Part shown: piece after piece, positions 46,151-58,167 of the stretch
How positions within the stretch are numbered: the first letter of the stretch is position 1
How the letters are laid out: every line of letters begins with the position of its first letter
Source of the DNA: Geosiphon pyriformis
Taxonomy: Eukaryota; Glomeromycota; Glomeromycetes; Archaeosporales; Geosiphonaceae
Direction of reading: 5' to 3'
DNA length: 64,000 nucleotides
Assembly (NCBI GenBank): GCA_016748015.1
Contig: JAAOMT010000144.1
Location: 5,809-69,808 of the forward strand
Notes under the pieces: generated by a model
The model's input: only the letters and a program-made list of their open reading frames with translations
What the model was told of the DNA's origin: nothing
The model's database searches: none
Made by a program: the position numbers and the translations under genes

Positions 46151-46911
46151 ATTTTTTATCTTATTATACTATTTCATTCTTGTTTCATAGGTAGTTCTCA
46201 ATAAATTTTAAAGTGAATAAAATAATTTTTTATTAAAAACTCGACTAAATTTGAATACAAAATGCATGTGTATAATTGCTTTTTATGGAAAAACTTAAAC
46301 AGTTTGAAGACTAATCGGCATTCAAAAAAAAATTAAAAGTTAATTTTCAGACTTCATAAATTAAATTTTAGGTAATTTAATGTTTCATAAATTAAGTCCT
46401 TTTTTAAATGTCAATTTTGGTAACTTAAATTATATTTCCTAATTATTAAATTCGGTCTATTATTTCTATTTAATCGTTGAAAAAATAATGTCATTGATTA
46501 AATCATGGATATTAAATAAGGAATTATTTTCACTTATCTCAAAAAATTGTGCTACACGTCTACATCAGTAACTCCTTTCAGATTTTAGAATCAAACTTTT
46601 TCATCCAGTCAGTTATAACGTTTTAGAGTTTTATAGACATATTTGGGGTTGCTATTTGTATTTGAATCTTCAATTGCTTCTTTATATTTCAATGACCTTT
46701 TTTGGGAAAGCTCTTAATAGAAGTGCACATATAAAGATTTGTACTCTTTATGAATATAGTGAATTTATTTATCAAATATTATTTTCTGAAAGAAACTTTT
46801 TATTGACGAATGAAATTTTTTCCACAAATTTGTTTTCAAATATTAACAGAGGTATAATTAAATAAAAGAAAACCATGATAGATATTGTATTCTTTTTTAA
46901 ATTTAGAACCA
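46151..46911. other. Block present only in the right arm
   Basis: About 760 bp just 3' of copy 3 with no counterpart in the left arm, where GAAATTAGA joins directly to GTTTTC. TTAGA occurs at both ends, which could be a target-site duplication or a deletion footprint. No open frame or terminal inverted repeat recognised. Confidence 0.6.
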
Positions 46912-48292
46912 TAAGTTTTCTTTTTTTATATTTGATTGATAAAATTTATTTAATAGCTAATGAAACTTGTTTTGTAATTAATGATTTATATTTAATTCTA
47001 AAATTTGTTGACCGAAACATAAAATTATATTAATTGTAAAATATTCATTATTTTCACAATTTTTGATTTTTATAATTAAATATTTGAAATTTTAAGACCA
47101 ATCATTTTGTATTTATTTCTTAATTTCATTTATCTACTTTTTATTTTTGTAATTTTATTTGATAGTGTGCTCTTCTAACTTGAAAAATTATTATAATATT
47201 AAATCTTGAATTTTATTTAATTTTTATTTAAACATATATATATTAACTTTTTTTTGATTTTACTCATGTTTTGAAATAATTGTATACAAAAAAAAACAAT
47301 GAGACTTCTGATTTTAAATAAAAATGACTTTACAATTACTGCAATTGCTAAAACTGCTGTAACTATTAGCAGCTGTTACAATGACTTATAATTATTATAA
47401 ATAATTTTGCACATTTTTTAGTTATTAATTTTCATAATTTTCATAATTAAAAATAAATATTTTGTATTTTTCAAAATATCTGAAATTTAGTTTAAAATTA
47501 CGTAATTAAATTATTAATTGCATGTTTTTCATTTTAAATACGATCTTAATTATTTTTTGAAAAAATAAATTTTTTTTTACTAAATGATATGTGTATATAT
47601 AGAACCCAAAAATTACATGCACAATATAAAATATATGAATTTATCAAAAAACTCTTAATAAATATTTTATAAATTGTACAATACAATTGAAATAATTTAC
47701 ACTTGTTTTTTATTAATTCAAAATTTCATTTAATATTTACAAATTATTCAAGATTTCTGTTATTTTTTAATCTCATCAAACATCAATTTAAATATATTTT
47801 TAAGTCTTTTTTTTAACACGTTTAAAAGTTTTCAAGCAATTGTAAAGATCTTTCACATTTGCAGCAGTAAAACCAAATGTGTCAATTGGAAATTTTTTTC
47901 TCTTGAAAAAGGATTATGCTCAGTAACAGAGCTTATACTCTATTCTTCTAAATTCTTAAATCTTTGATACACAATTTTTTATTTATATTATTTAAATTTT
48001 ATGCAATTGTTCACTTTCTAAAAAAAAATCTCTTTTAAAATATTACCTGGTTCTAATAATCTGAATTCCAAAAAGAGGTCGCTTAGAGAAACTTAAATTT
48101 ACTTTTTCATAGAATTCATGAATTCAAAAATTTTTTATGAATTTCAAATATCCATCAATTAAAACATATCAAAATGGATGTAGCAATGACAGAAATTATG
48201 ACAAAGAAAGCTTATTTCAAAATAAAATATAGTTTTATATTATACTTTGAGAATAAAAGTAAGTTCCTTTTGAGTATGTTGCATTATTCTAA

Positions 48293-48431
48293 TTATTCAG
48301 TTATTAAATTTTCATTCGTCTCCGAGCTCTGAACATTAATTAATGATAAATAAGTGTTCCATCCCAACGTTATAGTATTAACAACTAATAGCCGATGTTG
48401 CAACGGCACTAATCGAAAGTTAATAAGTTGG
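48293..48431 (-). pseudogene. 5'-truncated 3' end of an Mpv17-family gene
   Basis: Reverse complement of the last part of the Mpv17 pseudogene's final exon ('QLINFRLVPLQHRLL' onward to TAA). It begins abruptly at the duplication edge, so it cannot be expressed as a full protein. It reads Q-L-I-N where the left copy reads Q-P-I-N; the family usually has a hydrophobic residue there, so the truncated copy may be the less mutated one. Confidence 0.8.
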
Positions 48432-48570
48432 TCTAAGCATTATTATTTTTTTACACAGAGAGGTGTTTAGATGTGATACCATTAAGGTAGTTGAAGGACT
48501 TAAAAAAGTCACATCGCCGAAATTCAGCTTTGTGTTCTCTCAAACTTCGGCATTAAAAAATCCACTCATA

Positions 48571-48608
<38 letters not shown>

Positions 48609-49052
48609 GCCATCATGATAAAGTAATCAAGGGTACAAATTGTAACATACAATGATATTTGTATATTAATATGATTCTCTCAGTTTATTTAAACTTGATG
48701 CACAAAAAATGAAACCAATATTTTTAATCAAATAAACAAGTAAAAATATAGTATAAATCAAATAATCACACCTATTGAACTTTAAATCATATGAAGGAAA
48801 CAGTCAATGTTCAAACCTTCTTGGTTATACGCTCAATTATTAGGGAAATATCTCGAATATATGCTTTAAAAATAAGGATGTACACTATATAAAACACCTA
48901 ACTAATTGCTAACTAGTAATCTGATATTTATATAATTGATATTCTTTATATATATTTAGAACTTATTAACTATTAATAATATTTCATTTTAAAAATGTAT
49001 TATTTCTTTAAAGAAATCCTCCCTATGAGAAATATATGATTGATTTACGGAC
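48432..49052. other. Intergenic with (ATT)n array
   Basis: No gene; (ATT)n at 48571-48606. Confidence 0.6.
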
Positions 49053-49844
49053 CTAAAAACTCTGTTTGACAGTGTTATCAATGACCGCAGGAACAACATT
49101 CTTTATAAGAGTGTCCCCAAAACCATTACCAAGATTTTGATTCAAAATTTGCCCCGCAACTCCTGAGATTGTTTTCCCTAATGAACCACCCACATCAACT
49201 TTACCACCAACGATCCTGAATCCAATATTTCCAGGAATAGGAATTTCTTTTGGTCTTGGAGAATTAGTTGTATCAACTCGTAAAACAGGTTCTCCAAATT
49301 TCGCGTTCACACCAGTATTAACAGGCATATTCTCGATACCCGTTGAAAGAGTTGGAAGGGTCTGACTCAAAAGCATGTTACTCGAGGGTTCGAAACCAGA
49401 GTTTGAGATTGTATTCACAACCGGAGAGATATTATCAACCGGTAGCGTAGCTAAATTATTCCCAAACTGAGAGATGTTCTCAATTGGAGAGATGTTCTCA
49501 GTTGGAGAGATATTCTCAACCGGAAGGGCAGCTAATTCAGTTGAAAAATTATTTTGGGGAGCATTTGATCCCAAAGAAGATGTATCGAAGGAAGATGGTT
49601 CAAAGTTGAAGGAAGATGGTTCAAAGTTAAAGGAAGGTGAAAAATCGGATTGCCTTTTGTGCAATTCCTTAAGGGGAGCAGCTTGTACACTGGCAATAGA
49701 ACCACATGCCACTATAAAAATTATAAAGAAAATGGCTTGCTTTTTTATTTGTTTGCAAAATTTTAGAGATAGAACTTGACTACTCTTTACATTGTTGCTT
49801 TGATGTTCGAATGATAAACTTTTTGGTAGAGTTAGTTTAATCAT
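49053..49844 (-). CDS. Secreted Asn/Ser/Pro-rich protein with internal repeats
   Basis: Single-exon protein of 263 residues, no family recognised. A hydrophobic segment at 37-56 ('AIFFIIFIVACGSIASVQAA') acts as signal peptide or anchor; it is preceded by 36 polar residues, so the true start may be a later codon, or the protein may be a type II membrane protein. 'LKELHKRQSDF' follows with Lys-Arg at 63-64, a likely Kex2 site. The mature part has two 'SFNFEPS' units, three 'ENISP'-type units around residues 110-125 (all N-glycosylation sequons) and a related 'VDNISPV'. The last 80 residues ('IGFRIVGGKVDVGGSLGKT') are glycine-rich with alternating hydrophobics. No catalytic motif. It could be a wall or effector-like protein (inference). 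Confidence 0.75.
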   Translation of the reverse strand: MIKLTLPKSLSFEHQSNNVKSSQVLSLKFCKQIKKQAIFFIIFIVACGSIASVQAAPLKELHKRQSDFSPSFNFEPSSFNFEPSSFDTSSLGSNAPQNNFSTELAALPVENISPTENISPIENISQFGNNLATLPVDNISPVVNTISNSGFEPSSNMLLSQTLPTLSTGIENMPVNTGVNAKFGEPVLRVDTTNSPRPKEIPIPGNIGFRIVGGKVDVGGSLGKTISGVAGQILNQNLGNGFGDTLIKNVVPAVIDNTVKQSF

Positions 49845-51435
49845 TGAGACTTTGGTAGGAGAAGGTGAAATAGGGAGAGAAATAAGATGATCGGAAGAAA
49901 AGAGGATGAGATGGGGGAGAAATATGAGAATGGGAGGAAAATATGAGGAAAAAAGATTTGGTTGTCTGGTTCAATATCTGTTTACATGCTCGAATCTCTG
50001 GTATTTTTATATTTGTATTTTTGGTTGATCGGATGATTTTTTTTTTGTTTATTCTATTCTATTCTATTTTAATACTTTTAATTTTTATTAATAAAAATAT
50101 TAAAATAAGACAACGTATTCATAAATAGAACTTTATAACTGAATAAATATATCTATCGAGTTAAAAGAAAATTTTATTCTTTCAAATAAAAGAGTCATGT
50201 CTTGAAATTTACCAGTCATTCATCCAACACTGCTCCTTTGATGAATTTCCTTTTTCCGGATTTGTATTTGGAACTTTGCTAATTATTTATAATAATTTTC
50301 CGATTTAATCTTTTTACATTGCTAATCAATTCAAAATCTTTACGTATTTTCAGGTTAGATCTACCTGCCAATTTTTTAATATTGTAACCTGCGAGGAGGT
50401 AAAGATCCGAAGAGGAAATCAGAATTTTCTTTTGTGAAATTACTTTTATGAGCTCCTAAATATCAAAAAGTTTTCTAATTCCGACTGAAATAAATATTCC
50501 TTTACCGGATGATATTTAGTATATGATTAATATCCCGACGTGGATTCCAGAACTTTCTTTAATTAATCATTGTATTTTTTGATTTTCTTGGATAATTATA
50601 TATCTAAATTTTTGCGTGTCAGAATGAAACTTGTTGACTCATTTATTCATTTATAAATTTCATTCGTAGTCTTTTTACAATCCATCCGTTAAATTTCGTG
50701 ATATATAATTTAATTTTTGAAATATTAATTAATTTTTATTATGAGCCAATCTTATTTTATTTTTATTTTTTTGGCTAAATTTATCATTAATTTAAATTAA
50801 TAGCCCGTACTATTTTATAAAAAATTTTAATAGTTTTAAAAAAAAAATTTCTGAACTAAATCATAATTTTAATTATATTAATTTATCAAATAAATGATTT
50901 ATATGTTTTTTTTTCCTTATCCTAATTAAAACTAATACATCATACTGCTTGCTTCAAGTTTTTTTTTTTGCCAAGTCTTAAGGTGCGTAGAATTTTTTTA
51001 ATTCCCTATAATTAAAATTCTATCTTTTAAAAAAAAATTTCAAACGGATTATTCTACTTTTCTTTATTTTGGAGGTTTTAAATTTTTTAACTAAAATATA
51101 ATTCTATAATTAAGGAAAGTTCCATTCAAAAATCAATTTAATTAACGGAATTATGTTTAAAATTTGAATCTCTTATTATGATAATATTTTTGTAAAATAA
51201 ATCCTTTTTGCGAATGAAAAATTATATTAAATAAAAACAAAGTAAAGTTCCGGATGGATTGTAAAGGCGACAACCCAATTAGAAAATTTGTCGTATTACG
51301 AAGCTCCTTGGAGGAAAGGCCGACGCGTAAATATTATTTTTAGGTCACAAAACTTCTCATTAATTCTTGCGGTCATCTATTTTATTTTTTCATCTGTTTT
51401 TTCACCTACCTAATGCACCCTAACCCCATAAAAAT
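49845..51435. other. Intergenic, AT-rich
   Basis: No gene recognised. A purine-rich AGGAGAAGG-like stretch directly upstream of the secreted protein (about 49855-49950) is probably its leader or promoter. Confidence 0.6.
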
Positions 51436-52345
51436 TACACAGTGAAGTCACAAAGTACTTTGACGCAACGATCACCGCAAAATAACCGAAATCCCCAAAC
51501 CAACTTCACTCCAATAAACTTTACGTCACCCTACTTTGCAAGATTGGCTAAATTTTGGATATTCATCACACTGGCCGTTCACAAGCTTACTTCGCCAGAT
51601 CGGCAAAACTGTGTACGGAAATCATTTCTTTACGGCAGCCGAATTCAAAGCACTCAAGGAAATGCATCCAGAGTTTAAAGAAGTCGAAAAATAAACAGTC
51701 CGAGACTAACGCTCAAGGCTTGAATACATTGTCATTCTCCTTAACTATGTCCTTCATCAATCTAAAATGAAAAATTGGAAGAGAGTATTGTGGACTGATG
51801 ACACTTTTTCTCATTCCAAAAGTCAAAATGAGGTCGAGCCAGGTGAAGAGTTTCATAAAAATTGCATTGTTTTGACAGTACAAGTATAGCAATTTGCACA
51901 TGCTTTCCTTAGGTCTTATTATTCAATTAGTTGATTCTGTTAGTGGAGCAGTGCACCAACAAACTTTGAAAAATTATGCCATTCCTAAACTTAAACCATA
52001 TGCTTGTCCGCGTAAAAAATAATCTCTCTTTCAAAAAGATATTGGGCCTGCTCACACTCCTAAAGCTGACCGAAATTTCCTCACCTCTCAGCGTGTAGAA
52101 TTACTCCCCAAAGTTCAGATCTCAATACGATTGAGAATATCTGGTGCATGGTTGATTCAGGACTTTGTAAGCTCATCCTCAACCAGTTAGACCAAATGGT
52201 TAAAGAGGAATGGAATGTGGTAGATCACTCATATTACCCTGATTTAATAAAGTCAATGCCCCGGCAAATTCAAACTATTATTGAGGTCAAAGGAGGTTGT
52301 ACAAAGTTTTTTTGCATGTATAATTATAAGCTAGATAGTTAAAAA
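51436..52345 (+). mobile_element. Decayed Tc1/mariner-type DNA transposon
   Basis: Remnant of a Tc1-like element with a heavily mutated transposase. Recognisable pieces: 'WKRVLWTDDTFSHS' (about 51776-51815), matching the first catalytic Asp region (family 'WTDES.F'), and further on 'SDLNTIENIWCMVDSGL' (about 52115-52165), matching 'SPDLNPIENIW' with the last catalytic acid. Near the end come 'VKEEWNVV', 'KSMPRQIQTIIEVKGG' and 'CTKFF'. Frames shift and several stops intervene, so it is inactive. The left end may be the word TACACAGTGAAGTCACAAAG at 51436, typical of Tc1-like inverted repeats; I could not find a convincing matching right end. Confidence 0.75.
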
Positions 52346-53176
52346 TAAAGTTTTGTCCATTTTATTGCCGTATAAATTAAAGATTTTCTAATAACCTGTT
52401 CCCCCTGTATATGTATTAAGGTTTTAATGACGACAGGTTTTAAATTATTTGAAATTAAATATGCTTTAATGTCCTCCAGAGAATCAATTATACCTGGAAT
52501 GATCATTTCACAGTTTAAATCGCAAATAGTGATCAATTTTTTAAACCCCGAGAATCAGTGTGAATAGATTGAAACAGAACTTTTGTTCTTCTGATAATCC
52601 CAACAGCGTCTATGAGGGAATAGTTTTACCAAAAAAATTTCTGAAAAGTTTTCATCAATTCACAAATAGTTTTCTTTGATTAGTTGAAATAATCCAAATA
52701 AAAATGATTATATTTTTGGAAATCAAAAAGCTAATCGATTATGAAGTTTCGCTTACCCGTTATCTATACAAATATCTTAAAATTTTAAAGCTTTCAAAAA
52801 GAATTTCTAATACAAAAATAGCTGTCAGAATATGTTCCTTGTGTAAAAGCTTGAGAAGATGTAATGAGAAGAATAATAATTTAAAAAATTTTCAGCTATA
52901 AGCTCGAATCGAATTTTCCATGGTTTGTTAATTAATATTTTGATATTTGCCCTAAAAGCGAAAAAAATTACTCTTTGAAGCATAGAATCCAAACATCTTT
53001 CAAGAAGAATGAAGGAATGATTTAACATAATTTTTTTTAATTTATAAAATTTAAAATTAAATTATAATGCCTCAATTTTAGTTTCTTTTAGTTAAATTAC
53101 TTTAAAATTTAAACTGACTTTTTTAGAATTTGATCTTTTAGTTTTTATAATTGTAAAATATTTAAATAAAAATTCT

Positions 53177-53215
<39 letters not shown>

Positions 53216-56200
53216 CAAATGATACAGTCTTGGTTAAAAGTAATAGTAGAAAGTTTTTTTAAAAAAAATTATAATAGAAAACAAAATGCATTTTAGAAAT
53301 CATATTTTTAAATTAATTTTAAATATTTTAAAAAGTATGTTTTATATTGTAATCTTGCTGAAAAACTTAGTTCTCCTGTTCATTATGTTAATTACATTAA
53401 TATAAAGATTTTTATTAAGAATTTTTCAGTACAAATAACAATTCATATTTTTAATAAACATGCATATTCTAACTTTATTATGTTTTACTATTACTGCTTT
53501 TTTCAATAGTCAAAAAAGCAAAGCAGTCAAAAAACATCTTTTAAATGTTTCTTAAATAGCAGCATCTAATTCATTTGTAATTTTAGAAAAGAATTTTTTT
53601 GACATTCTTTAAATTATCAGTTCTGTATTTTTTAAAAACTTTAAATTTATCACTAATGGTTTAAAATCTGGTTTTTTTTTAAAACATAAAACTTTTTTTT
53701 TGTTTAATGTTAGTTTTTTTATTAATTTATTGTACTAATTTCAAACAAAAAAATCAATTCCAATCTGGTTATAAATAATAGTTCTCTTTTTAATTTGGAC
53801 AATAACAACAACAACAACAACAATATATTTTTTAAAATAAATCAAGATTAGTCGTTAATAATACTATTAAATTTAATTAATTATGAAAAATTATTACTAA
53901 TTACAAAAATAAACAAATTATATTTTCAATATATATATTTATGTTTAATTAAAAACTTTAATATTATATGACTTGAAAAGTTAAATTGATAACATAAAAA
54001 TTAAAACAACTTTTTTAAAAAAAAATATTATTAGTTTTGATATTATAATATAAAACAAATTATATAAAGATAAGTTATGATTGGATTACACTTTGTTAAA
54101 GTATTTTTTTTAAAAATATAATGCATATAAACAAAAAATTCAATGTTTTTTTTTGATAAAATTTATTATTATTATTTCTAACTAAAACTGTATATTAAAA
54201 AAAATTTTTATCTATTTGACAAAATTTTTAACACTGAAAACAAATATTAATTTTATTATTGATATTTTATTAAATATTAATTTATCTAGAGATTAATTTT
54301 AAATTTTTTCATTTAATTTCAAATTTTGGTGGTTATCAAAATTTGGGAGTCAAATAATGAAAGTTTAGATATAAAATAAAATTACTATTTTAGAATTTAA
54401 GTGTTGAATAAAAAAAATTTTATCAAAATGAATGAACATATAAACATCAAGATTTTTAAAGTTGAACTCATAATTTCATAATCGTATGATCAACGTTTCT
54501 TGTTAAACCTGAAAATTCTTTTTGGGGCCATAAATAAATTGTAAATAACTCATAGATAATAATTAAATTTCTAAATTATTTGGGGAAAAAAACGAAAATT
54601 GGTTAGTTATATCGGATAGAGTTTTTCAAAAGGTTTACTTACTCCTAGATTTACATCTATTCTGTCAAAAAAAAAACAATTTCGATTTTCCCTGCATCCT
54701 TTTTCATTAGTATATTCTTTTTTTTTGTATAATAATTAATTAAATGCATCATTTTTCTCATCAATAAAAGCTCATAATATAAAGTTAGAAACAGCCAGTT
54801 AAAAAAATCTAAATCTGAATAATTTTCTTGGAAAGCAGATTGGTGACAATTACAATTCTTAATTTTTTAAGCAGTAATTAGATAGAATTTTTACTTTTTA
54901 AGAATAAATTTTTACAATATTTTTCTTAAAAAGGTGTACAACCTTTCTGCCAAGAAAAATATGATTGGAATAGGGAGTACCTCGATCATCAATGAACTCT
55001 AAAGGTCAGCTTGGAATACAAATTTATCATGAAGATTCTCTTGAAAATTTTCGAAATCTCATTCATGAAAGAAATTAATTATGTTTATAAATAATCATAA
55101 TTAATATTAGTAAGAAATTTAGATTTTAAGTAAGGATCTCCCTTCAACTGATTAAGTATTTTATTTTTACTGTTGAAGCTTTTCGGCCGAGTTACTACAT
55201 GAGGTGTTACAAACAAAAGTGCTTAGGCTTGATGTATGAGAAGACTTTAAAAATCCAGACACCTATTGACAATGAAGAATTTTATACATTACGGCCGAAG
55301 GGATGAATTATATTGTTGAGCAATTTTATTTATTTTAGATTAAATATTATTATTTTACTAGATAACAATTATAATTTCAAGAATTTAACAATTCAAAGGT
55401 TGAGCTGAACGAAAACAATTTTAATAAATAATATATTGAATCTCAAGATAGCAGAAACTGTTATAAATAAATAAATAAATAAAGATCGTCTATATAATAA
55501 AAAAAAATTAAATGAGTTTAAAATCATTGCTGCGGAAGGATTAATAGTTTCATTGAACTTACCTAATTCATTTAATTTCTCATCAAGAATGGTGGTCTAA
55601 AAATTCCGAATCAATTTTTTATCATTAAAAATAGTAAAACTTTCCAAGTTATCCTTGAAAGGCGATTCCATTTCTAAAATTAAATAAGCCGATATTTCTT
55701 GACAAAATATCTTTTCAATTTTTTCATTTTCTTCACATTTTAATTAAAATTTATTTGAAGTGAGTGAACGAAAAATTTAATGAATGACGTTTTTTAAAAT
55801 CAAAAAACGTCATTATAACAACAAAAAATTCAATACTATTATGAATAAATTTTTAATCTGCTTCACGACAGGTTTAAATCAACTTTTAATTTTCAAATTA
55901 TTTTTTATTCAAATTTTTAAGCATATCTGTTTCATTAAATACTATTAAAATATCAGTCAACTTTAAAGATAATATTAATTGATTTCAAATTCAAATTTTA
56001 AATATGCGAAAAATTTACTCAATTCAAGGGGAAACTCTTTTACTCAGCTTTAACTCTAAATGTGGTAATAAGATTATTCCACGGACGCTCTGCGTGAGGA
56101 TTAAGTTTATCCTTTCATGTTATACAAAAAGGTCAGGAACTAGTGATTTTTAATGATGATGATGACGACGACGACGACGAAGACGAGTTTTCGGGTATTG

Positions 56201-56233
56201 TTTTTGCAGGGCCAATAACTTTAATCCACATAC
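52346..56233. other. 3.9-kb gene-free AT-rich stretch
   Basis: No gene. It contains (TA)n at 53179-53213, a short (AAC)n near 53805-53822, and a GAT/GAC trinucleotide tract at about 56154-56187. Confidence 0.6.
53179..53213. repeat. (TA)n microsatellite
   Basis: Pure dinucleotide array in intergenic DNA. Confidence 0.95.
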
Positions 56234-56244
56234 TATATATAAAG
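56234..56244 (+). promoter_or_regulatory. TATA box of the P450 gene
   Basis: TATATATAAAG, 90 bases before the ATG, at a usual spacing for a fungal core promoter. Confidence 0.45.
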
Positions 56245-56333
56245 ATGAGGAAACCTTTTTTTAAAGTGAAAACATTTCATTATTTCTAATTCTATCTATC
56301 AGTTTACAACTTTATAGAAATCAATTTGTTAAA

Positions 56334-58167
56334 ATGTTTGATTCAATACCGAAAAACTTGTCTTCAATACCAAACTTTTTATTAACAAATAATAACAAAA
56401 TAGTGCCCTTGCTAGCAATTATAAGTCTAGCTTTTCTTGTAAAATACCTTTACTCAATAATCTATAACATTTACCTCAACCCATTAAGACAAATTCCAGG
56501 CCCTAAAATAAGTTCATTCTCATATATTCCAATGTATATACGACGACCAAGAGGAAAACTTTATGAATGGTTTTCGGAAATGCACCGACAGTTTGGTAGT
56601 GTTGTTAGGATTGGACCTAATTGGGTCATCTTTGCGGATAAGGAAGCTATTAGACAGATTATGGTTACCGATGTAAATATCTACTTGTCTCATTTTGAAT
56701 CTTTGCTGCTGCTGAAAAAAAAAATTTTTCAGAAATGAAACAAAAATTAATTATTCTACCTACCTACCTACCTACCTACCTACCTACCTACTTACCTACC
56801 TACTTACCTACCTACTTACCTACCTACTTACATACCTACCTACCTATCTACCTACCTATCTACCTATCTACCTTACTTACCTACTTATTTATCAAATAGA
56901 GTTTGCCAAAAATTGATGGGATAAAAGCAATCCAAACTCATGAAAATATTCCCACTTTATTCACCTCTACTGACCCTTCCTTTCATAAAAAACGAGTAAG
57001 TTTTAATTTAAATATCGTGATCAATCATAAATGAAGTTAAAAATTCTCGGACCAAATTAAAAATCATTCTTCTCTTCATAATTGTAGAGAAAATTATTGT
57101 CGCCAGGATTTTCAATAAAATACCTAGCAACATTAGAACCTTTAATGAAGTTGTGTACTCGGGCTCTCATCAAAAAAATCCACTCAATCGTCTCAACTAC
57201 TGACCCCACCAATGATTTGAAATCACCAGCCGTGAACATTTTACATCTTGTTCAAGCCTGTTCATTAGACATTATTGGTGAAACAGCTTTCGGAGGTTCA
57301 TTCAACATTATCGAAACCGGTGATTACTTTATACCTCAAAAGGTGTTCAAGGACCTTAAACGACGCATCATGCGTACCACTTTTCCACTTTTGAAGCCAT
57401 TCTTGCAACAAGATTTATGGTCTTTCAATCTAATGAACAAAATTATCAAAGAACGACGTGTGATGAACGCTAATGGTCAAAGAAGAGAAGACATTTTGCA
57501 AATATTATTAGATACACGAGATGAGGAAACTGGAAAAGGATTATCCGATTTTGAGATTTATGATCAAACTATCGAATTTTTGATTGCTGGTAGTGATACT
57601 ACTGCTTTCACAATCAATATTGCGTTGATCACATTACTTTACAACCCTGTTTGCCTTCGTAAATTGATAACTGAAATCGATTCGGCATTAGGAAACGAAA
57701 GAGATTTGCCTTCACATGACTCGTTGAAAAATCTTCCATACCTAAATGCAGTAATTAACGAGACAATGCGATTGTCACCAATAGCAATGCACGGTTTTTG
57801 GCGTCAACCCAGAGAAGATATAGTGATTAATGGAACATTTGTTCCAAAGAATACAACTATCGTGGCCAATATCAATGCCCTTCATCATTCGAAAGAGGTT
57901 TGGGGTCCTGATGCCGAAAATTTTGTTCCTGAACGATGGCTAGATGAGAATGTCCCTAAACGGGATTTTTATCCTTTTGGTGCTAGTACAAGAATATGTA
58001 TCGCTGTCAATTTTGCAATGATGGAATTAAGAACCGTGTTGGTTGCGCTACTGAGGGAATTTGAGTTCGAGATGATACCTGGACAAAGTCTTGAAATTGT
58101 TCATTTTATTACACCCTCCTTAAAAACCAAGCGGTTTGATGTTAAAATAAAAGCAAGAAAAATTTAA
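56334..58167 (+). CDS. Cytochrome P450 monooxygenase, three exons
   Basis: 504 residues, the usual P450 length. Exons 56334-56672, 56900-56995 and 57088-58167, all phase 0. The N-terminal anchor ('IVPLLAIISLAFLVKYLYS', about 22-42) should place it in the ER membrane, followed by the hinge 'LRQIPGPKISS'. Landmarks: I-helix 'LIAGSDTTAFTI' (310-321), K-helix 'NETMRL' (369-374), and the 'NFVPERW' meander (423-429). The heme-binding loop reads 'PFGASTRICIAVNFAMME', with axial Cys449 kept; both glycines of the consensus FxxGxRxCxG are replaced (Ser445, Ala451). The general pattern is of the fungal CYP52/CYP5xx-like type that oxidises fatty acids or isoprenoids; the substrate cannot be told. Intron 1 (227 nt) consists mostly of a CCTA microsatellite. 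Confidence 0.9.
56756..56885. repeat. (CTAC)n microsatellite in P450 intron 1
   Basis: About 130 bases of imperfect CTAC/CTTAC/CTAT repeats making up most of the first intron, ending shortly before the ATCAAATAG acceptor. Confidence 0.95.

Larger units (their letters stand above)
43366..48431. repeat. Right arm of the large inverted duplication
   Basis: Reverse complement of 20687-25053 at high identity. It carries Asn/Gly-rich copy 3, an N run, the four-unit upstream array and, at its outer edge, the 3' end of an Mpv17 gene. Relative to the left arm it has an extra block at about 46151-46911 and lacks about 50 bp near 43417. Confidence 0.9.

Noticed and set aside
46656-46865. Frame inside the right-arm-only block
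   Set aside because: No motif, AT-rich; not evidence for a transposase.
52395-52420. 'CCTGTTCCCCCTGTA' as right end of the Tc1 element
   Set aside because: No matching inverted copy found at the left end.
57057-57239. Minus-strand frame over P450 exon 3
   Set aside because: Shadow of a clearly coding exon.
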